A stretch of DNA of 64,000 bases from Helicobacter pylori (GCA_008032935.1 CP032039.1:1550001-1614000); one strand, 5' to 3'; shown: positions 18,948 through 29,756, numbered from the stretch's first letter. Notes: generated from the sequence alone by a model not told the origin. Made by a program: numbers and translations.

Positions 18948-20426
18948 TTAACGGCGTTTGGGTTTTTTAGAATGGTGGTTCGTTTTAGGGTGTCTGTCTC
19001 TGTGCTGACCCTTTTTGAAAGAACGCGCTCGCTCATGCGGGTGCGTTTTTTTGTTAGGGGTTTTTGGCGTTTTTTCTTTAGGGTTTTGAATCGCATCAAT
19101 TTCTTGCTGGTTTAAGCCAATTTTGCTGGTTTCAAACTGCAAACTCAAAAGTTTTAAAACCAATTGAGACGGCTCAAAAATTTCGGTAAGCTGTTCATAA
19201 AGGCTGATGATCCCTTCAGACACTTTAGCGTCATGCAAGGTTTTGATGATCTGATTTTCGTTAATGGTGGGGATTTCAAAAAGTTCAATCTCTGAATCAA
19301 TTTCTTTTTGCATGCGTAAAAGCTCTTTGTATTCTAAAGGAGTTACTAAAGTGATCGCCATGCCTTTTTTGCCCGCTCGCCCGGTTCTCCCAATGCGATG
19401 GATATAGCTCTCGGTGTTTAGGGGCAAATGGTAATTGAACACATGGCTTACACCGCTAATGTCTAGCCCACGGCTCGCCACATCCGTAGCCACTAACACG
19501 TCAGCGTCATTTTTTTTAAACGCCATGATAGAAGAGCGGCGATCCCTTTGATCCATATCCCCATGCAAGGCGGTGCTTTTGTAATTTTTAGAAGCAAGGA
19601 ATTGGTGCAATTCATCGGCTTCTTTTTTAGTGCGCGTGAAAACAATGCTCTTTTTGGGTGCTTGGGTGTCTAAAAGGCGCATGATCGCTTCAGATCTTTC
19701 ATGTTCGTTGATCACATAAAAGCGTTGGGTGATGTCGGTGTTGGTGATATTAGAAGGAGCGATATGGATTTTAATAGGGTTTTCTAAAATCTTATCCGCT
19801 AGTCTTTTAATCGGCTCTGGCATCGTGGCTGAAAAAAGCAAGATCTGCGCTTCGCTAGGAAGGTAGTCAAAAATCTCTTCAATGTCGTCTAAAAACCCCA
19901 TATCTAGCATTTCATCGCTTTCATCTAAAACGACCACTTTAGGCACAAATTTATGGATGCGTTCGTTTTTTAAATGATCCAACAATCTTCCTGGTGTAGC
20001 GATCATCACTTGGGGGTTTTTCTTAATAAATTCGCATTGTTTTTTAACGCTCTGGCCTCCATACACGCACACGGTTTTAGTCCTGGTGTGTTTGCCCAAT
20101 TTGAAAATCTCATCGCTAATTTGCATGGCTAATTCTCTAGTGGGCGTGATCACTAGGGCCTCTATGGTGTGGTTGTTTTTAAGATTGTTGATAATGGGCA
20201 GAGCGAAAGCGGCGGTTTTTCCTGTGCCTGTTTGGGCTTGTGCGATGACATCTCGGCCTTGCAAAACAGCCGGAATGGCCTTTTCTTGAATGGGGCTTGG
20301 GGAAGTGAAACCGGCTTCATAAACGGATTTTAAAACCGATTCTTTTAAGCCCAAATCATTAAAACTCGGCTTATGATAAGCGTCATCATCAATTTCTGTA
20401 GGGAGTGGTGGTTGATTCAATTCCAT
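18948..20426 (-). CDS. rhpA: DEAD-box RNA helicase RhpA
   Basis: 492-residue ATP-dependent RNA helicase, the only DEAD-box helicase known in H. pylori, working with RNase J in RNA decay. Motifs: Q motif with FTSPSPIQEKAIP, I AQTGTGKTAA, Ia PTRELAMQ, Ib TPGRLLDHL, II, III LLFSATMP, IV SIVFTRTKKEA, V TDVASRGLDI, VI HRIGRTGRAGKKG, and a basic Lys/Arg/His tail for RNA binding. Motif II reads DESD, not DEAD. The start is the ATG at 20424-20426 (MELNQPPLP), which gives the usual length; a TTG six codons upstream is less likely. The SPFH gene follows 20 bases later. Confidence 0.95.
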   Translation of the reverse strand: MELNQPPLPTEIDDDAYHKPSFNDLGLKESVLKSVYEAGFTSPSPIQEKAIPAVLQGRDVIAQAQTGTGKTAAFALPIINNLKNNHTIEALVITPTRELAMQISDEIFKLGKHTRTKTVCVYGGQSVKKQCEFIKKNPQVMIATPGRLLDHLKNERIHKFVPKVVVLDESDEMLDMGFLDDIEEIFDYLPSEAQILLFSATMPEPIKRLADKILENPIKIHIAPSNITNTDITQRFYVINEHERSEAIMRLLDTQAPKKSIVFTRTKKEADELHQFLASKNYKSTALHGDMDQRDRRSSIMAFKKNDADVLVATDVASRGLDISGVSHVFNYHLPLNTESYIHRIGRTGRAGKKGMAITLVTPLEYKELLRMQKEIDSEIELFEIPTINENQIIKTLHDAKVSEGIISLYEQLTEIFEPSQLVLKLLSLQFETSKIGLNQQEIDAIQNPKEKTPKTPNKKTHPHERARSFKKGQHRDRHPKTNHHSKKPKRR

Positions 20427-20610
20427 GGGAGATTCATACCTCAATTTAATTTGAAACTTTATAAAAAGTTAATAAAAGGCTAAAATTAAAATCTTTGATT
20501 TAAAGTTTATAAGATTTTTGAGTATAGCATAAAAATACGCTCAATTAGGTTTAAAGTTTTTATAAAAGGCTTATGCTAAAATGATGGGGTAAATAAATGA
20601 AAGGGTTTGA

Positions 20611-21639
20611 TTGAAACGGGTGTTTTTGTGTCTTATTTTTGTATTAGCCTTCCACAAGCTTTTGGCCGAAAAAATAGGCGATATAGCGAGCGTGGTGGGC
20701 GTAAGGGATAACCAGCTGATTGGTTATGGGCTTGTGATTGGTTTGAATGGCACAGGGGATAAATCCGGCTCAAAATTCACCATGCAATCCATTTCTAACA
20801 TGCTAGAGAGCGTGAATGTCAAGATCTCTGCAGATGATATTAAATCTAAAAATGTTGCTGCCGTGATGATTACAGCCTCCTTGCCCCCCTTTGCAAGACA
20901 GGGCGATAAAATTGATATTCACATTTCTTCTATTGGCGATGCGAAATCCATTCAAGGGGGGACTTTGGTGATGACCCCTTTAAATGCGGTGGATGGGAAT
21001 ATTTACGCCCTCGCTCAAGGGGCTATCGTTTCGGGCAATTCTAATAACTTGCTCTCAGCCAATATCATCAATGGGGCGACTATTGAAAGGGAAGTTTCGT
21101 ATGATTTGTTCCATAAAAACGCCATGACTTTAAGCCTAAAAAGCCCTAATTTTAAAAACGCTATCCAAGTGCAAAACACCTTAAATAAAGTATTTGGCAA
21201 TAAAGTAGCCATAGCGCTAGATCCAAAAACCATTCAAATCACTCGCCCAGAGCGTTTTTCTATGGTGGAGTTTTTAGCCTTAGTGCAAGAAATCCCTATT
21301 AATTACAGCGCGAAAAATAAGATCATTGTAGATGAAAAATCAGGCACGATCGTTTCAGGAGTGGATATAATAGTGCATCCGATAGTGGTTACAAGCCAAG
21401 ACATCACGCTTAAAATCACTAAAGAGCCTTTAAATGATTCTAAAAACACGCAGGATTTAGACAATAACATGTCCTTAGACACCGCTCACAACACGCTGAG
21501 TTCTAACGGGAAAAACATCACCATTGCCGGGGTGGTAAAAGCCTTACAAAAAATTGGCGTGAGCGCTAAGGGGATGGTTTCAATCTTACAAGCCCTAAAA
21601 AAGAGTGGCGCGATTAGCGCTGAAATGGAGATACTATGA
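20611..21639 (+). CDS. flgI: Flagellar P-ring protein FlgI
   Basis: 342 residues. Sec signal peptide ([17 protein letters not shown]), then the FlgI family opening [31 protein letters not shown]. Assembles the periplasmic P-ring around the flagellar rod. Start is a TTG at 20611 after AAAGGG; no ATG or GTG fits the signal peptide. Head of the flgI-flgJ-flgS unit, with the next start overlapping its stop (ATGATA junction at 21636-21639). Confidence 0.96.
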   Translation: MKRVFLCLIFVLAFHKLLAEKIGDIASVVGVRDNQLIGYGLVIGLNGTGDKSGSKFTMQSISNMLESVNVKISADDIKSKNVAAVMITASLPPFARQGDKIDIHISSIGDAKSIQGGTLVMTPLNAVDGNIYALAQGAIVSGNSNNLLSANIINGATIEREVSYDLFHKNAMTLSLKSPNFKNAIQVQNTLNKVFGNKVAIALDPKTIQITRPERFSMVEFLALVQEIPINYSAKNKIIVDEKSGTIVSGVDIIVHPIVVTSQDITLKITKEPLNDSKNTQDLDNNMSLDTAHNTLSSNGKNITIAGVVKALQKIGVSAKGMVSILQALKKSGAISAEMEIL

Positions 21640-21953
21640 TAAACAACAATAAAGCCATGTTAGAGCAATACAACGTTTCTAAATTAGCGAGCGAAGAGAA
21701 ATTAAAAGCGTTAGCTCAAAATAAAAACGACAAGCTCCTCAAAGAGCAAACCGATTCTTTTGAAGCACTGCTTTTAAAATTCATGCTAGATAGCGCTATG
21801 AAAATGGATAACCCTTTGTATCCTAAAGCCCCAGGCGATGAGATTTACACATCCATGTATAAGGACACCCTTTCTAAAGAATTGAGCGGGAATTTTGGCT
21901 ATAGCGAAATGCTGTTTAATTTCTTAAAAGAGCAAGAAAAACAAAAACCATGA
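21636..21953 (+). CDS. flgJ: Rod-binding protein, FlgJ N-terminal domain only
   Basis: 105 residues matching the rod-binding half of FlgJ ([44 protein letters not shown]...). The muramidase half found in gammaproteobacterial FlgJ is missing, as in other Campylobacterota, so another enzyme must open the wall for the rod. It overlaps flgI by four bases and flgS by four bases, indicating tight translational coupling of structure and regulation. Confidence 0.85.
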   Translation: MINNNKAMLEQYNVSKLASEEKLKALAQNKNDKLLKEQTDSFEALLLKFMLDSAMKMDNPLYPKAPGDEIYTSMYKDTLSKELSGNFGYSEMLFNFLKEQEKQKP

Positions 21954-23095
21954 AAAAATCCAAGCGCTTAAAACGCCCTTATTTAAAGCGTTCCCATTTG
22001 AAACACTCTAATAAGGCTTCTTCTTTCAAGGGGTTGTTAAAAAAAGAGGATAATGTGATTTCATTAGAGAATTTTAAACCCAAAGAGAGCGAAGATCTAT
22101 TAGAAAATTTTTCCAACAAAAAAGACATGCAAGAATTGCTAGGGCTTTTAAACCAATTTATTTTGCAAAGCTACAAGGTAGAAAAGGAATTTAAAGATTA
22201 TAAAGCCCTTTATGAGTGGGTCATAGAGATTTTACCGCAAGCCATTTGGGTGATGAATGAAAACGGGAGCTTTTTTTATAAAAATTCTTTAGCCAATCAA
22301 AGCCATGAGGTGTTCAATAAGGCTAAATTAGAAAATTTTAACACTGAAATTGAACATGAAAATAAAAGCTATTTAGTCCAGCAAAACAGCATTCAAGGCA
22401 AGCAAATCATCACCGCAACCGATATTAGCGCTCAAAAACGCCAAGAGCGGCTCGCTTCTATGGGGAAAATCTCAGCGCATTTAGCCCATGAGATCAGAAA
22501 CCCTGTAGGCTCTATCTCCCTTTTAGCTTCGGTGTTATTAAAGCATGCGAACGAAAAGACTAAGCCCATTGTTGTAGAATTGCAAAAAGCTTTATGGCGC
22601 GTAGAAAGGATCATTAAAGCCACCTTGCTTTTTTCTAAAGGTATTCAAGCCAACCGCACCAAGCAAAGTTTGAAAACGCTAGAGAGCGATCTCAAAGAAG
22701 CCCTAAATTGCTACACTTACTCTAAAGACATTGATTTTCTTTTTAATTTTAGCGACGAAGAAGGGTTTTTTGACTTTGATTTGATGGGGATTGTGTTGCA
22801 AAATTTCTTGTATAACGCCATTGATGCGATTGAAGCCTTAGAAGAAAGCGAGCAGGGGCAGGTGAAGATTGAAGCGTTCATTCAAAATGAATTTATCGTC
22901 TTCACCATTATTGATAATGGCAAGGAAGTGGAAAACAAAAGCGCTTTATTTGAGCCTTTTGAAACCACCAAATTAAAGGGTAATGGCCTAGGGTTAGCTC
23001 TGTCTTTACAAGTCGTTAAAGCCCATGAAGGGAGCATTGCATTATTAGAAAATCAAGAAAAAACCTTTGAAATTAAGATTCTTAACGCTTCTTGA
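21950..23095 (+). CDS. flgS: Sensor histidine kinase FlgS
   Basis: 381-residue soluble kinase without membrane helices. A basic N-terminus, a PAS-like region (about 85-160, [24 protein letters not shown]), the H-box [15 protein letters not shown] with H180 as the likely phosphorylation site, and an ATPase domain with N box [15 protein letters not shown], and GNGLGLAL. FlgS phosphorylates FlgR to switch on RpoN-dependent middle flagellar genes and is also reported to contribute to acid response. Third gene of the flgI unit. Confidence 0.95.
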   Translation: MKKSKRLKRPYLKRSHLKHSNKASSFKGLLKKEDNVISLENFKPKESEDLLENFSNKKDMQELLGLLNQFILQSYKVEKEFKDYKALYEWVIEILPQAIWVMNENGSFFYKNSLANQSHEVFNKAKLENFNTEIEHENKSYLVQQNSIQGKQIITATDISAQKRQERLASMGKISAHLAHEIRNPVGSISLLASVLLKHANEKTKPIVVELQKALWRVERIIKATLLFSKGIQANRTKQSLKTLESDLKEALNCYTYSKDIDFLFNFSDEEGFFDFDLMGIVLQNFLYNAIDAIEALEESEQGQVKIEAFIQNEFIVFTIIDNGKEVENKSALFEPFETTKLKGNGLGLALSLQVVKAHEGSIALLENQEKTFEIKILNAS

Positions 23096-23105
23096 GTGAT
23101 AATAT

Positions 23106-23150
23106 CCCCCTTAAAAAATGAGTTTTACGATAAAACAAAATTTTAAAAAG
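23106..23150 (+). repeat. Dispersed intergenic repeat, copy near flgS/napA
   Basis: The block CCCCCTTAAAAAATGAGTTT at 23106-23125 is identical to that at 42296-42315, and the following ACGATAAAACAAAATTTTAA resembles 6549-6575. All three sit in intergenic DNA, which supports a degenerate non-coding repeat family. The rest of the napA upstream region holds only AT-rich sequence with possible promoter elements. Confidence 0.6.
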
Positions 23151-23301
23151 ATTAAAGAATATTAAATTGAATAGAGTTTATCAATATTTGACAAAAATAA
23201 GATCAAAACAATTTTTCATTAACTCTTTTGGTGTAGGATAGCGATCAAGGTTTTTATGAAAATAAAAGCCTAAAAACATTTTATAAAAAAAAGGACTTTT
23301 G

Positions 23302-23736
23302 ATGAAAACATTTGAAATTTTAAAACATTTGCAAGCGGATGCGATCGTGTTATTTATGAAAGTGCATAACTTCCATTGGAATGTGAAAGGCACCGATTTT
23401 TTCAATGTGCATAAAGCCACTGAAGAAATTTATGAAGAGTTTGCGGACATGTTTGATGATCTCGCTGAAAGGATCGCTCAATTAGGACACCACCCCTTAG
23501 TCACTTTATCTGAAGCACTCAAACTCACTCGTGTTAAAGAAGAAACTAAAACGAGCTTCCACTCTAAAGACATCTTTAAAGAAATTCTAGGCGATTACAA
23601 ACACCTAGAAAAAGAATTTAAAGAGCTTTCTAACACCGCTGAAAAAGAAGGCGATAAAGTAACCGTAACTTATGCGGACGATCAATTGGCCAAGTTGCAA
23701 AAATCCATTTGGATGCTAGAAGCCCATTTGGCTTAA
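23302..23736 (+). CDS. napA: Neutrophil-activating protein, Dps-family ferritin
   Basis: 144-residue Dps protein that forms dodecamers, stores iron and protects DNA; it also activates neutrophils when released. Ferroxidase-site residues typical of Dps lie in [41 protein letters not shown]. Start is the ATG at 23302-23304, ten bases after AAGGA. napA is iron- and Fur-responsive in this species; the 200-base upstream region is very AT-rich, but I cannot assign a definite Fur box by eye. Single gene. Confidence 0.97.
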   Translation: MKTFEILKHLQADAIVLFMKVHNFHWNVKGTDFFNVHKATEEIYEEFADMFDDLAERIAQLGHHPLVTLSEALKLTRVKEETKTSFHSKDIFKEILGDYKHLEKEFKELSNTAEKEGDKVTVTYADDQLAKLQKSIWMLEAHLA

Positions 23737-23757
23737 GCTATCAAAAAGAAGCCCAGC

Positions 23758-24042
23758 ATGAGAGATTACAGCGAGCTTGAAATTTTTGAGGGAAACCCCT
23801 TAGACAAGTGGAATGACATTATTTTTCATGCGAGCAGAAAGCTTTCTAAAAAAGAGCTAGAAAGGCTTTTAGAGCTTTTGGCTCTTTTGGAAACTTTTAT
23901 AGAAAAAGAAGACTTGGAAGAAAAGTTTGAATCTTTCGCTAAAGCTTTAAGAATGGATGAAGAGTTGCAGCAAAAAATAGAGAGCAGGAAAACAGACATT
24001 GTGATCCAATCCATGGCGAATATTCTTAGCGGGAATGAATGA
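23758..24042 (+). CDS. DUF2018 protein (HP0242 type)
   Basis: 94-residue all-helical protein (PLDKWNDIIFHASRKLSKKELERLLELLALLETF...). HP0242 family members form an intertwined, pseudo-knotted homodimer used as a model in protein-knot studies; the cellular role is unknown. It starts 21 bases after napA and its last eight bases overlap the next gene, so it is the likely head of the ispB-hemA-proS-hemC cluster. Confidence 0.8.
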   Translation: MRDYSELEIFEGNPLDKWNDIIFHASRKLSKKELERLLELLALLETFIEKEDLEEKFESFAKALRMDEELQQKIESRKTDIVIQSMANILSGNE

Positions 24043-24430
24043 GCTTATCCGCTATGGCTTGATATTCCTCTTTTTTTTAGAAGCGTTTGGGCTTGATTAT
24101 GGGATAGATAAAACGCTAGAATTAAAAAAAGATGAAGTCTTTAAAGCGATCATCAAAGACACTTCTAACGAACAAACCAAAGAAATCACGCTCTATTGGA
24201 CGCTATATGCAAATAAAGGTTTAGTCATCAACATGCGTTTTAACCATTTCCCTTACCAGTTTATTTTATACACCGATCATGCGAGAAACACCTATAACCT
24301 TAAAGTTTTTGAAGAAAAATTTTCTTCTAACAGCACTCTGTCGCTTGTGTTTAAAGATTTTAAAGAAGATAAAGCCACTTTAAGATTTTTAGCCCTTATG
24401 CCCCTTGTTTTTTCCCCTAAAGAGCCTTAA
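24035..24430 (+). CDS. Exported hypothetical protein (HP0241 type)
   Basis: 131 residues. The N-terminus (LIRYGLIFLFFLEAFGLDYG) looks like a signal peptide or anchor; the rest is predicted beta-strand rich (KEITLYWTLYANKGLVINMRFNHFPYQFILYTD). No domain recognised. The ATG overlaps the preceding gene by eight bases, and ispB follows after nine bases, so it is co-expressed with isoprenoid and haem genes. Confidence 0.7.
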   Translation: MNELIRYGLIFLFFLEAFGLDYGIDKTLELKKDEVFKAIIKDTSNEQTKEITLYWTLYANKGLVINMRFNHFPYQFILYTDHARNTYNLKVFEEKFSSNSTLSLVFKDFKEDKATLRFLALMPLVFSPKEP

Positions 24431-24439
24431 GGAATTTGC

Positions 24440-25363
24440 ATGCAAGAAAAACAACTTCAAGCCATTCAAAACAAAATCGCTTCTTGGATCAAAGAAATAG
24501 AAAGCGGCTTTATCGATGCATTGTTTTCTAAGATCGGTCCTTCAAAAATGTTGCGCTCCAAACTCATGCTCGCTTTATTAGACGAAAAAACAGACGCTAT
24601 TTTATTGGATAAAGCCTTCAATTTGTGCGCGATTGTAGAAATGATACAGACCGCTTCTTTATTGCATGATGATGTGATTGATAAGGCGACCATGCGCCGA
24701 AAGCTCCCTAGTATTAACGCTCTTTTTGGGAATTTTAACGCCGTGATGCTTGGGGATGTGTTTTATTCTAAAGCCTTTTTTGAACTCTCTAAAATGGGCG
24801 AAGCAATCGCTCAAATCCTCTCTAATGCGGTTTTAAGGCTCTCTAGGGGCGAGATTGAAGACGTGTTTGTGGGGGAAAGTTTTAATAGCGACAAACAAAA
24901 ATACTGGCGTATTTTAGAAGACAAGACCGCTCATTTCATGGAAGCGAGCTTAAAGAGCATGGCGATTCTTTTGGATAAAAACGCCAAAATGTATGCGGAT
25001 TTTGGATTAAATTTTGGCATGGCGTTTCAAATCATTGATGATTTGTTAGACATCACTCAAGACGCCAAAACTCTAGGCAAGCCCAATTTTAGCGATTTTA
25101 AAGAAGGCAAGACCACTTTACCCTACTTGCTTTTATATGAAAAACTCAATAAGAGCGAGCAAGGGCTTTTAATTTCCTATTTCAAACAAGATAGTCATGA
25201 AATCATAGAATGGACTAAGGAAAAATTCAAGCAATATGCTATCATAGAAGAAACCCTTAAGATCGCTCAAGTTTATTCTAAAAAGGCCCTTGAAGCCATT
25301 AAAGGGGAAAACAATTTGATTTTAGAAAAACTAGCGCAAGATGTCATTTATAGGACTTTTTAA
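24440..25363 (+). CDS. ispB: Polyprenyl (octaprenyl-type) diphosphate synthase
   Basis: 307-residue trans-prenyltransferase that extends FPP with IPP to make the side chain of menaquinone. Both aspartate-rich motifs are present: LLHDDVIDKATMRR (first, about residues 74-87) and FQIIDDLLDITQD (second). Ends at the base where hemA starts (TAATGG overlap), so translation is coupled. H. pylori uses menaquinone, made by the futalosine route, as its only respiratory quinone. Confidence 0.93.
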   Translation: MQEKQLQAIQNKIASWIKEIESGFIDALFSKIGPSKMLRSKLMLALLDEKTDAILLDKAFNLCAIVEMIQTASLLHDDVIDKATMRRKLPSINALFGNFNAVMLGDVFYSKAFFELSKMGEAIAQILSNAVLRLSRGEIEDVFVGESFNSDKQKYWRILEDKTAHFMEASLKSMAILLDKNAKMYADFGLNFGMAFQIIDDLLDITQDAKTLGKPNFSDFKEGKTTLPYLLLYEKLNKSEQGLLISYFKQDSHEIIEWTKEKFKQYAIIEETLKIAQVYSKKALEAIKGENNLILEKLAQDVIYRTF

Positions 25364-26711
25364 TGGAGTTAGAAACTCATTTGTCAAAATATTTCACCCT
25401 AGCCTTTACGCATAAAAGCATGAGCTTGGAAATGCGCGAAAAACTCGCTATCAATTCGAGCACAACGCTTAAAGAATTTTTACAAACCATTAAAAACCAT
25501 TGCCCTAATATCAAAGAGTGCATGGTGCTATCCACATGCAATCGCTTTGAAATCTATGCGAGCCTAAAGCATGGCACTCACGCTAATGAACAAAAAAGCA
25601 CGTTATTAAAAATCCTGGCTCAAAATAAAAAAATGAGCGTGTCTGATTTAGAAAAATGCGTTTTAATCAATACTGATGAAAGCGCGGTCCATCATGTCTT
25701 TAGCGTGTGCAGCAGTTTGGATAGCTTGGTGGTTGGGGAAACTCAAATCACAGGGCAGATGAAAAACGCCTATAAATTCGCTTTTGAAGAGAAATTTTGC
25801 TCCAAAGATTTAACCCGATTGCTCCATTTTGCTTTCAAATGTGCCGCTAAAGTGCGCAATCTAACCGGCATTTCCAAGCAAGGGGTCTCCATCTCTTCAG
25901 TGGCGGTCAAAGAAGCGCTTAATATTTTTGAAAAAGAAGAGATTAAGGATAAAAAAGCCCTTGTGATAGGGCTTGGCGAAATGGCTCAATTGGTCATCAA
26001 ACACCTTTTAAACAAGCAATTTGAAGCACTTATCTTAGGGCGTAATGCGGCTAAATTTGAAGATTTTGTCAAAGGATTAGAAGAGCCTAAAAAAGTGAGC
26101 TTTCAAAATATAGAAAATTTAAAAACCCATATCAATGAATACGAACTGCTTTTTTGCGCCACTTCTTCGCCGAACTTTATCGTGCGAAATTCCATGTTAA
26201 AAGAAACGATTTTCAGGCGTTTTTGGTTTGATTTGAGCGTGCCACGGAATATTGAAAAGCCGGTATTGGATAATATTTCTTATACAGCGTGGATGATTTA
26301 GAGCCTATGGTGAAAGAAAATGTGGGAAACAGGCAAGAAAGCCGAACGAAAGCTTATGAGATTGTAGGGCTTGCCACAATGGAGTTTTACCAATGGATCC
26401 AAAGTTTAGAAGTAGAGCCTGTGATTAAGGATTTAAGGGAATTGGCTAGGATTTCAGCCCAAAAGGAATTGCAAAAAGCGCTTAAAAAACGCTATGTGCC
26501 TAAAGAATACGAAAGCAATATTGAAAAGATCTTGCACAACGCTTTCAACACTTTTTTACACCACCCTACTATCGCTTTAAAAAAGAACGCTCAAAAAGAA
26601 GAATCCGATGTGCTTGTGGGCGCGATTAAAAACTTGTTTAATTTAGACAAATCTAACGCTAACCATGCCCAGAATTTGAATCTCTATAAATGCGAATATT
26701 ACGAGGAATAA
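25363..26711 (+). pseudogene. hemA: Glutamyl-tRNA reductase, frameshifted
   Basis: First committed step of C5-pathway tetrapyrrole synthesis: reduces Glu-tRNA to glutamate-1-semialdehyde. Catalytic Cys59 in VLSTCNRFEIYA, GETQITGQMKNAY, and the NADPH site ALVIGLGEMAQLVIKHL are all present. The frame is broken late: after EKPVLDNI there are three T (26276-26278) where a fourth restores FLYSVDDLEPMVKENVGNRQESR. Restored length is 449 residues, normal for the species. The gene is expected to be essential, so a genuine null is unlikely and the gap is best read as a base-calling error. Confidence 0.93.
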
Positions 26712-26714
26712 TGC

Positions 26715-28447
26715 ATGCTATTTTCAAAACTCTTTGCCCCCACTCTCAAAGAACCCCCTAAAGATGCCGTGTTAAAAAGCCATAAGCACCTAGCTCAAGC
26801 AGGATACATTTATCAAGTAGGCAGCGGGATTTATAATTTTTTGCCTTTAGCTAAAAAAGTGCTAGACAAAATAGAAAACATCACGCACAAACGCATGCAA
26901 GAGCATGGGGCGCAAAATATTTTAATGAGTTTTGTGGTTTTGGCGAGTTTGTGGGAAAAATCAGGCCGTTTGGATAAATACGGCAAGGAATTATTGGTTT
27001 TTAAAGACCGAAAAGACAATGATTTTGTTTTAAGCCCCACTTTAGAAGAAAATATCACCGAAATTGCCGCTAATTTCATTAAAAGCTACAAGCAATTACC
27101 CGTGCATCTCTATCAAATTCACACGAAATTCCGTGATGAAATCCGCCCACGATTTGGGTTAGTGAGAGCGAGGGAATTTATCATGAAAGATGGTTATAGC
27201 TTTCATGAAGACGCTGAAAGCTTGGATAAGGAATTTTTAAACACGCAAAACGCTTATAAAGAGATTTTAAGCGACTTGGGTTTGGATTTTCGCATTGTGG
27301 AAGCGGATAGCGGGGCGATTGGAGGGAGTAAAAGCAGGGAATTTGTCGTTTTAACAGAATGCGGGGAAGACACGATCGTGGTGTGTCAAAATTGCGATTA
27401 CGCCGCCAACATTGAAATCGCTAAACGCTCTAAAAGGCCTGAGCCTTTAAATGTCCCCAAAGCGCAATTAGCGAAATTCCCTACCCCTAATACCACCAGC
27501 GCACAAAGCGTGGCGGAGTTTTTTAAAACAGAGCCTTATTTTGTCTTAAAAGCGCTTGTTAGAAAAGTGATCCATAAAGATAAAGAAACCCTAGCGTGCT
27601 TTTTGTTAGGGGCGATGACAATTTAGAAGAGACTAAAGCCCTAAACGCTTTGAACATTATAGGAGCGAACGCTTTAGAATTAAGAGAGGCCAATGAAGAA
27701 GATTTAAACCACGCAGGGTTAATAGCGGGTTTTATAGGGCCTTATGGCTTGAAAAAGCATGTTTCTTATATCATTTTTGATGAAGATTTAAAAGAGGGCG
27801 ATTGCTTGATCGTTGGGGCTAATGAAAAGGATTTTCATGCGGTGGGCGTGGATTTAAAAGGGTTTGAGAATCTTGTTTATGCGGATATTGTTCAGGTTAA
27901 AGAGAGCGATCGTTGCCCTAATTGTCAAGGAGCGTTGAAATACCATAAGAGTTTGGAGGTGGGGCATATTTTCAAACTCGGGCAAGGCTATGCTAAAAGC
28001 TTGAAAGCTAGTTTCTTGGATAAGAATGGCAAGGAGCAATTTTTTGAAATGGGGTGCTATGGGATAGGCATTAGCCGATTGCTCAGCGCAATTTTAGAGC
28101 AAAAAAGCGATGATCTAGGCTGTGTGTGGACGAAAAATACCGCTCCTTTTGATGTGGTGATCGTGGTTTCTAACCTGAAAGATGAAGCGCAAAAAAAACT
28201 CGCTTTTGAAGTGTATGAAAGGCTGCTCCAAAAGGGCGTTGATGCGTTGTTAGATGACAGAGACGCGCGTTTTGGGGCAAAGATGAGGGATTTTGAATTG
28301 ATTGGGGAACGATTGGCGCTGATTGTTGGGAAGCAAACTTTAGAGAATAAAGAATTTGAATGCATCAAACGCGCTAATTTAGAAAAACAAACGCTTAAAG
28401 ACACCGAATTAGAAGAAAAAATTTTAGAAATGTTAGCGAGCGAATAA
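26715..28447 (+). pseudogene. proS: Prolyl-tRNA synthetase, frameshifted
   Basis: Class II aminoacyl-tRNA synthetase of bacterial type with inserted editing domain. Motif 1 region [20 protein letters not shown], motif 2 [26 protein letters not shown], the editing insertion (about 225-380), motif 3 [12 protein letters not shown] and a C-terminal anticodon-binding domain. The frame breaks at KETLACF: five T at 27600-27604 where six give [15 protein letters not shown]. Restored length is 577 residues. No second proS is visible and the enzyme is indispensable, so the break is almost certainly technical. Confidence 0.95.
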
Positions 28448-28457
28448 GGGGGATTGA

Positions 28458-29378
28458 GTGGGAAAATTAGTGATTGGCTCTAGGGGGAGCGAATTGGCCT
28501 TATGGCAAGCGAATCACATTAAAGAACGCTTGAAAAAAGAATGCTCTATGGAAAGCGAGATTCAAATCGTTAAAACCACAGGCGATAAGATTTTAGACGC
28601 GCCTTTAAATAAGATTGGCGGTAAGGGGCTATTCACTAAGGAATTGGAAGAATTGCTTTTAAAAGGCGCAATTGATTTGGCGGTGCATTCTTTAAAAGAT
28701 GTGCCGGTTGTGTTTGAAAAGGGGTTAGACTTGGCATGCATCACCAAAAGGGCTGATGTGAGGGACACTTTTTTGAGCGTGAAATTCCCTGATTTGATGA
28801 GCTTGCCTAAAGGAGCCAAGGTTGGCACGACTTCTTTAAGGCGCTCCATGCAGCTCAAACTGAAACGCCAGGATCTAGACACAGAAAGCTTAAGGGGGAA
28901 TGTCCAAACCCGTTTGAAAAAGCTTGAATGCGGAGAATTTGACGCTATCATTTTAGCTGAAGCCGGGTTGTGCCGCTTAAACATTCAAGGAGCGAAATAC
29001 CGCAAGGCTTTTAGCGTAGAAGAAATGATTCCTAGCATGGGTCAGGGGGCTTTAGGGGTAGAAATGCTCAAAAACCACAAGCATTTTGCCACGCTCCAAA
29101 AACTTAATGACGAGAAAAGCGCGTTTTGCTGCCATTTAGAAAGGGCGTTTATCAAGGGGCTTAATGGGGGGTGTCAGATCCCTATAGGCGTGCATGCGAG
29201 TTTAATGGGCGATAGGGTTAAAATCCAGGCGGTTTTAGGCTTGCCTAACGGGAAAGAAGTCATCACTAAAGAAAAGCAAGGGGATAAAACTAAGGCGTTT
29301 GATTTAGTTCAAGATCTTTTAGAAGAATTTTTACAAAGCGGGGCGAAAGAGATTTTAGAAAAGGCGCAGTTGTTTTAA
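28458..29378 (+). CDS. hemC: Porphobilinogen deaminase (hydroxymethylbilane synthase)
   Basis: 306-residue enzyme that links four porphobilinogens. The dipyrromethane cofactor is attached to Cys239 in LNGGCQIPIGVHA; the catalytic Asp81 is in HSLKDVP. GTG start at 28458 after AAGGGGG. It lies ten bases after proS and abuts the cytochrome gene (TAATGCG overlap). Together with hemA upstream it makes this a haem-supply cluster. Confidence 0.96.
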   Translation: MGKLVIGSRGSELALWQANHIKERLKKECSMESEIQIVKTTGDKILDAPLNKIGGKGLFTKELEELLLKGAIDLAVHSLKDVPVVFEKGLDLACITKRADVRDTFLSVKFPDLMSLPKGAKVGTTSLRRSMQLKLKRQDLDTESLRGNVQTRLKKLECGEFDAIILAEAGLCRLNIQGAKYRKAFSVEEMIPSMGQGALGVEMLKNHKHFATLQKLNDEKSAFCCHLERAFIKGLNGGCQIPIGVHASLMGDRVKIQAVLGLPNGKEVITKEKQGDKTKAFDLVQDLLEEFLQSGAKEILEKAQLF

Positions 29379-29743
29379 TGCGTTTGTTGATTGCGTTAGG
29401 TTTGAGTTTGTTAAGCTTGAACGCTAAAGAAGCGGATTTCATCTCTGATTTTGAATACGGGCTGGCTCTTTATAAAAACCCTAGGGGTGTTGCGTGCGCG
29501 AAATGCCATGGCATCAAGGGTGAAAAACAAGAAATCACTTTTTATTATGAAAAAGGCGAAAAAAAAATCCTCTACGCCCCTAAAATCAACCATTTGGATT
29601 TTAAAACCTTTAAAGACGCCTTGAGTTTAGGCAAAGGCATGATGCCTAAATACAACTTGAATTTAGAAGAAATCCAAGCGATTTACCTTTACATCACCTC
29701 TTTAGGGCATAAAGAAGAACATAAGGATTCTCCTAAGCCTTAA
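29378..29743 (+). CDS. Small c-type cytochrome family protein
   Basis: 121 residues. Signal peptide MRLLIALGLSLLSLNA; haem-attachment motif CAKCH at residues 40-44 and a candidate axial Met in the LGKGMMPKYNL segment near residue 88. The fold pattern matches monohaem cytochrome c. Last gene of the haem/isoprenoid cluster. It would depend on periplasmic cysteine reduction, a role for CcdA-type proteins. HP0236-like; electron partners unknown. Confidence 0.82.
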   Translation: MRLLIALGLSLLSLNAKEADFISDFEYGLALYKNPRGVACAKCHGIKGEKQEITFYYEKGEKKILYAPKINHLDFKTFKDALSLGKGMMPKYNLNLEEIQAIYLYITSLGHKEEHKDSPKP

Positions 29744-29756
29744 TCAAAGCGCTTGA

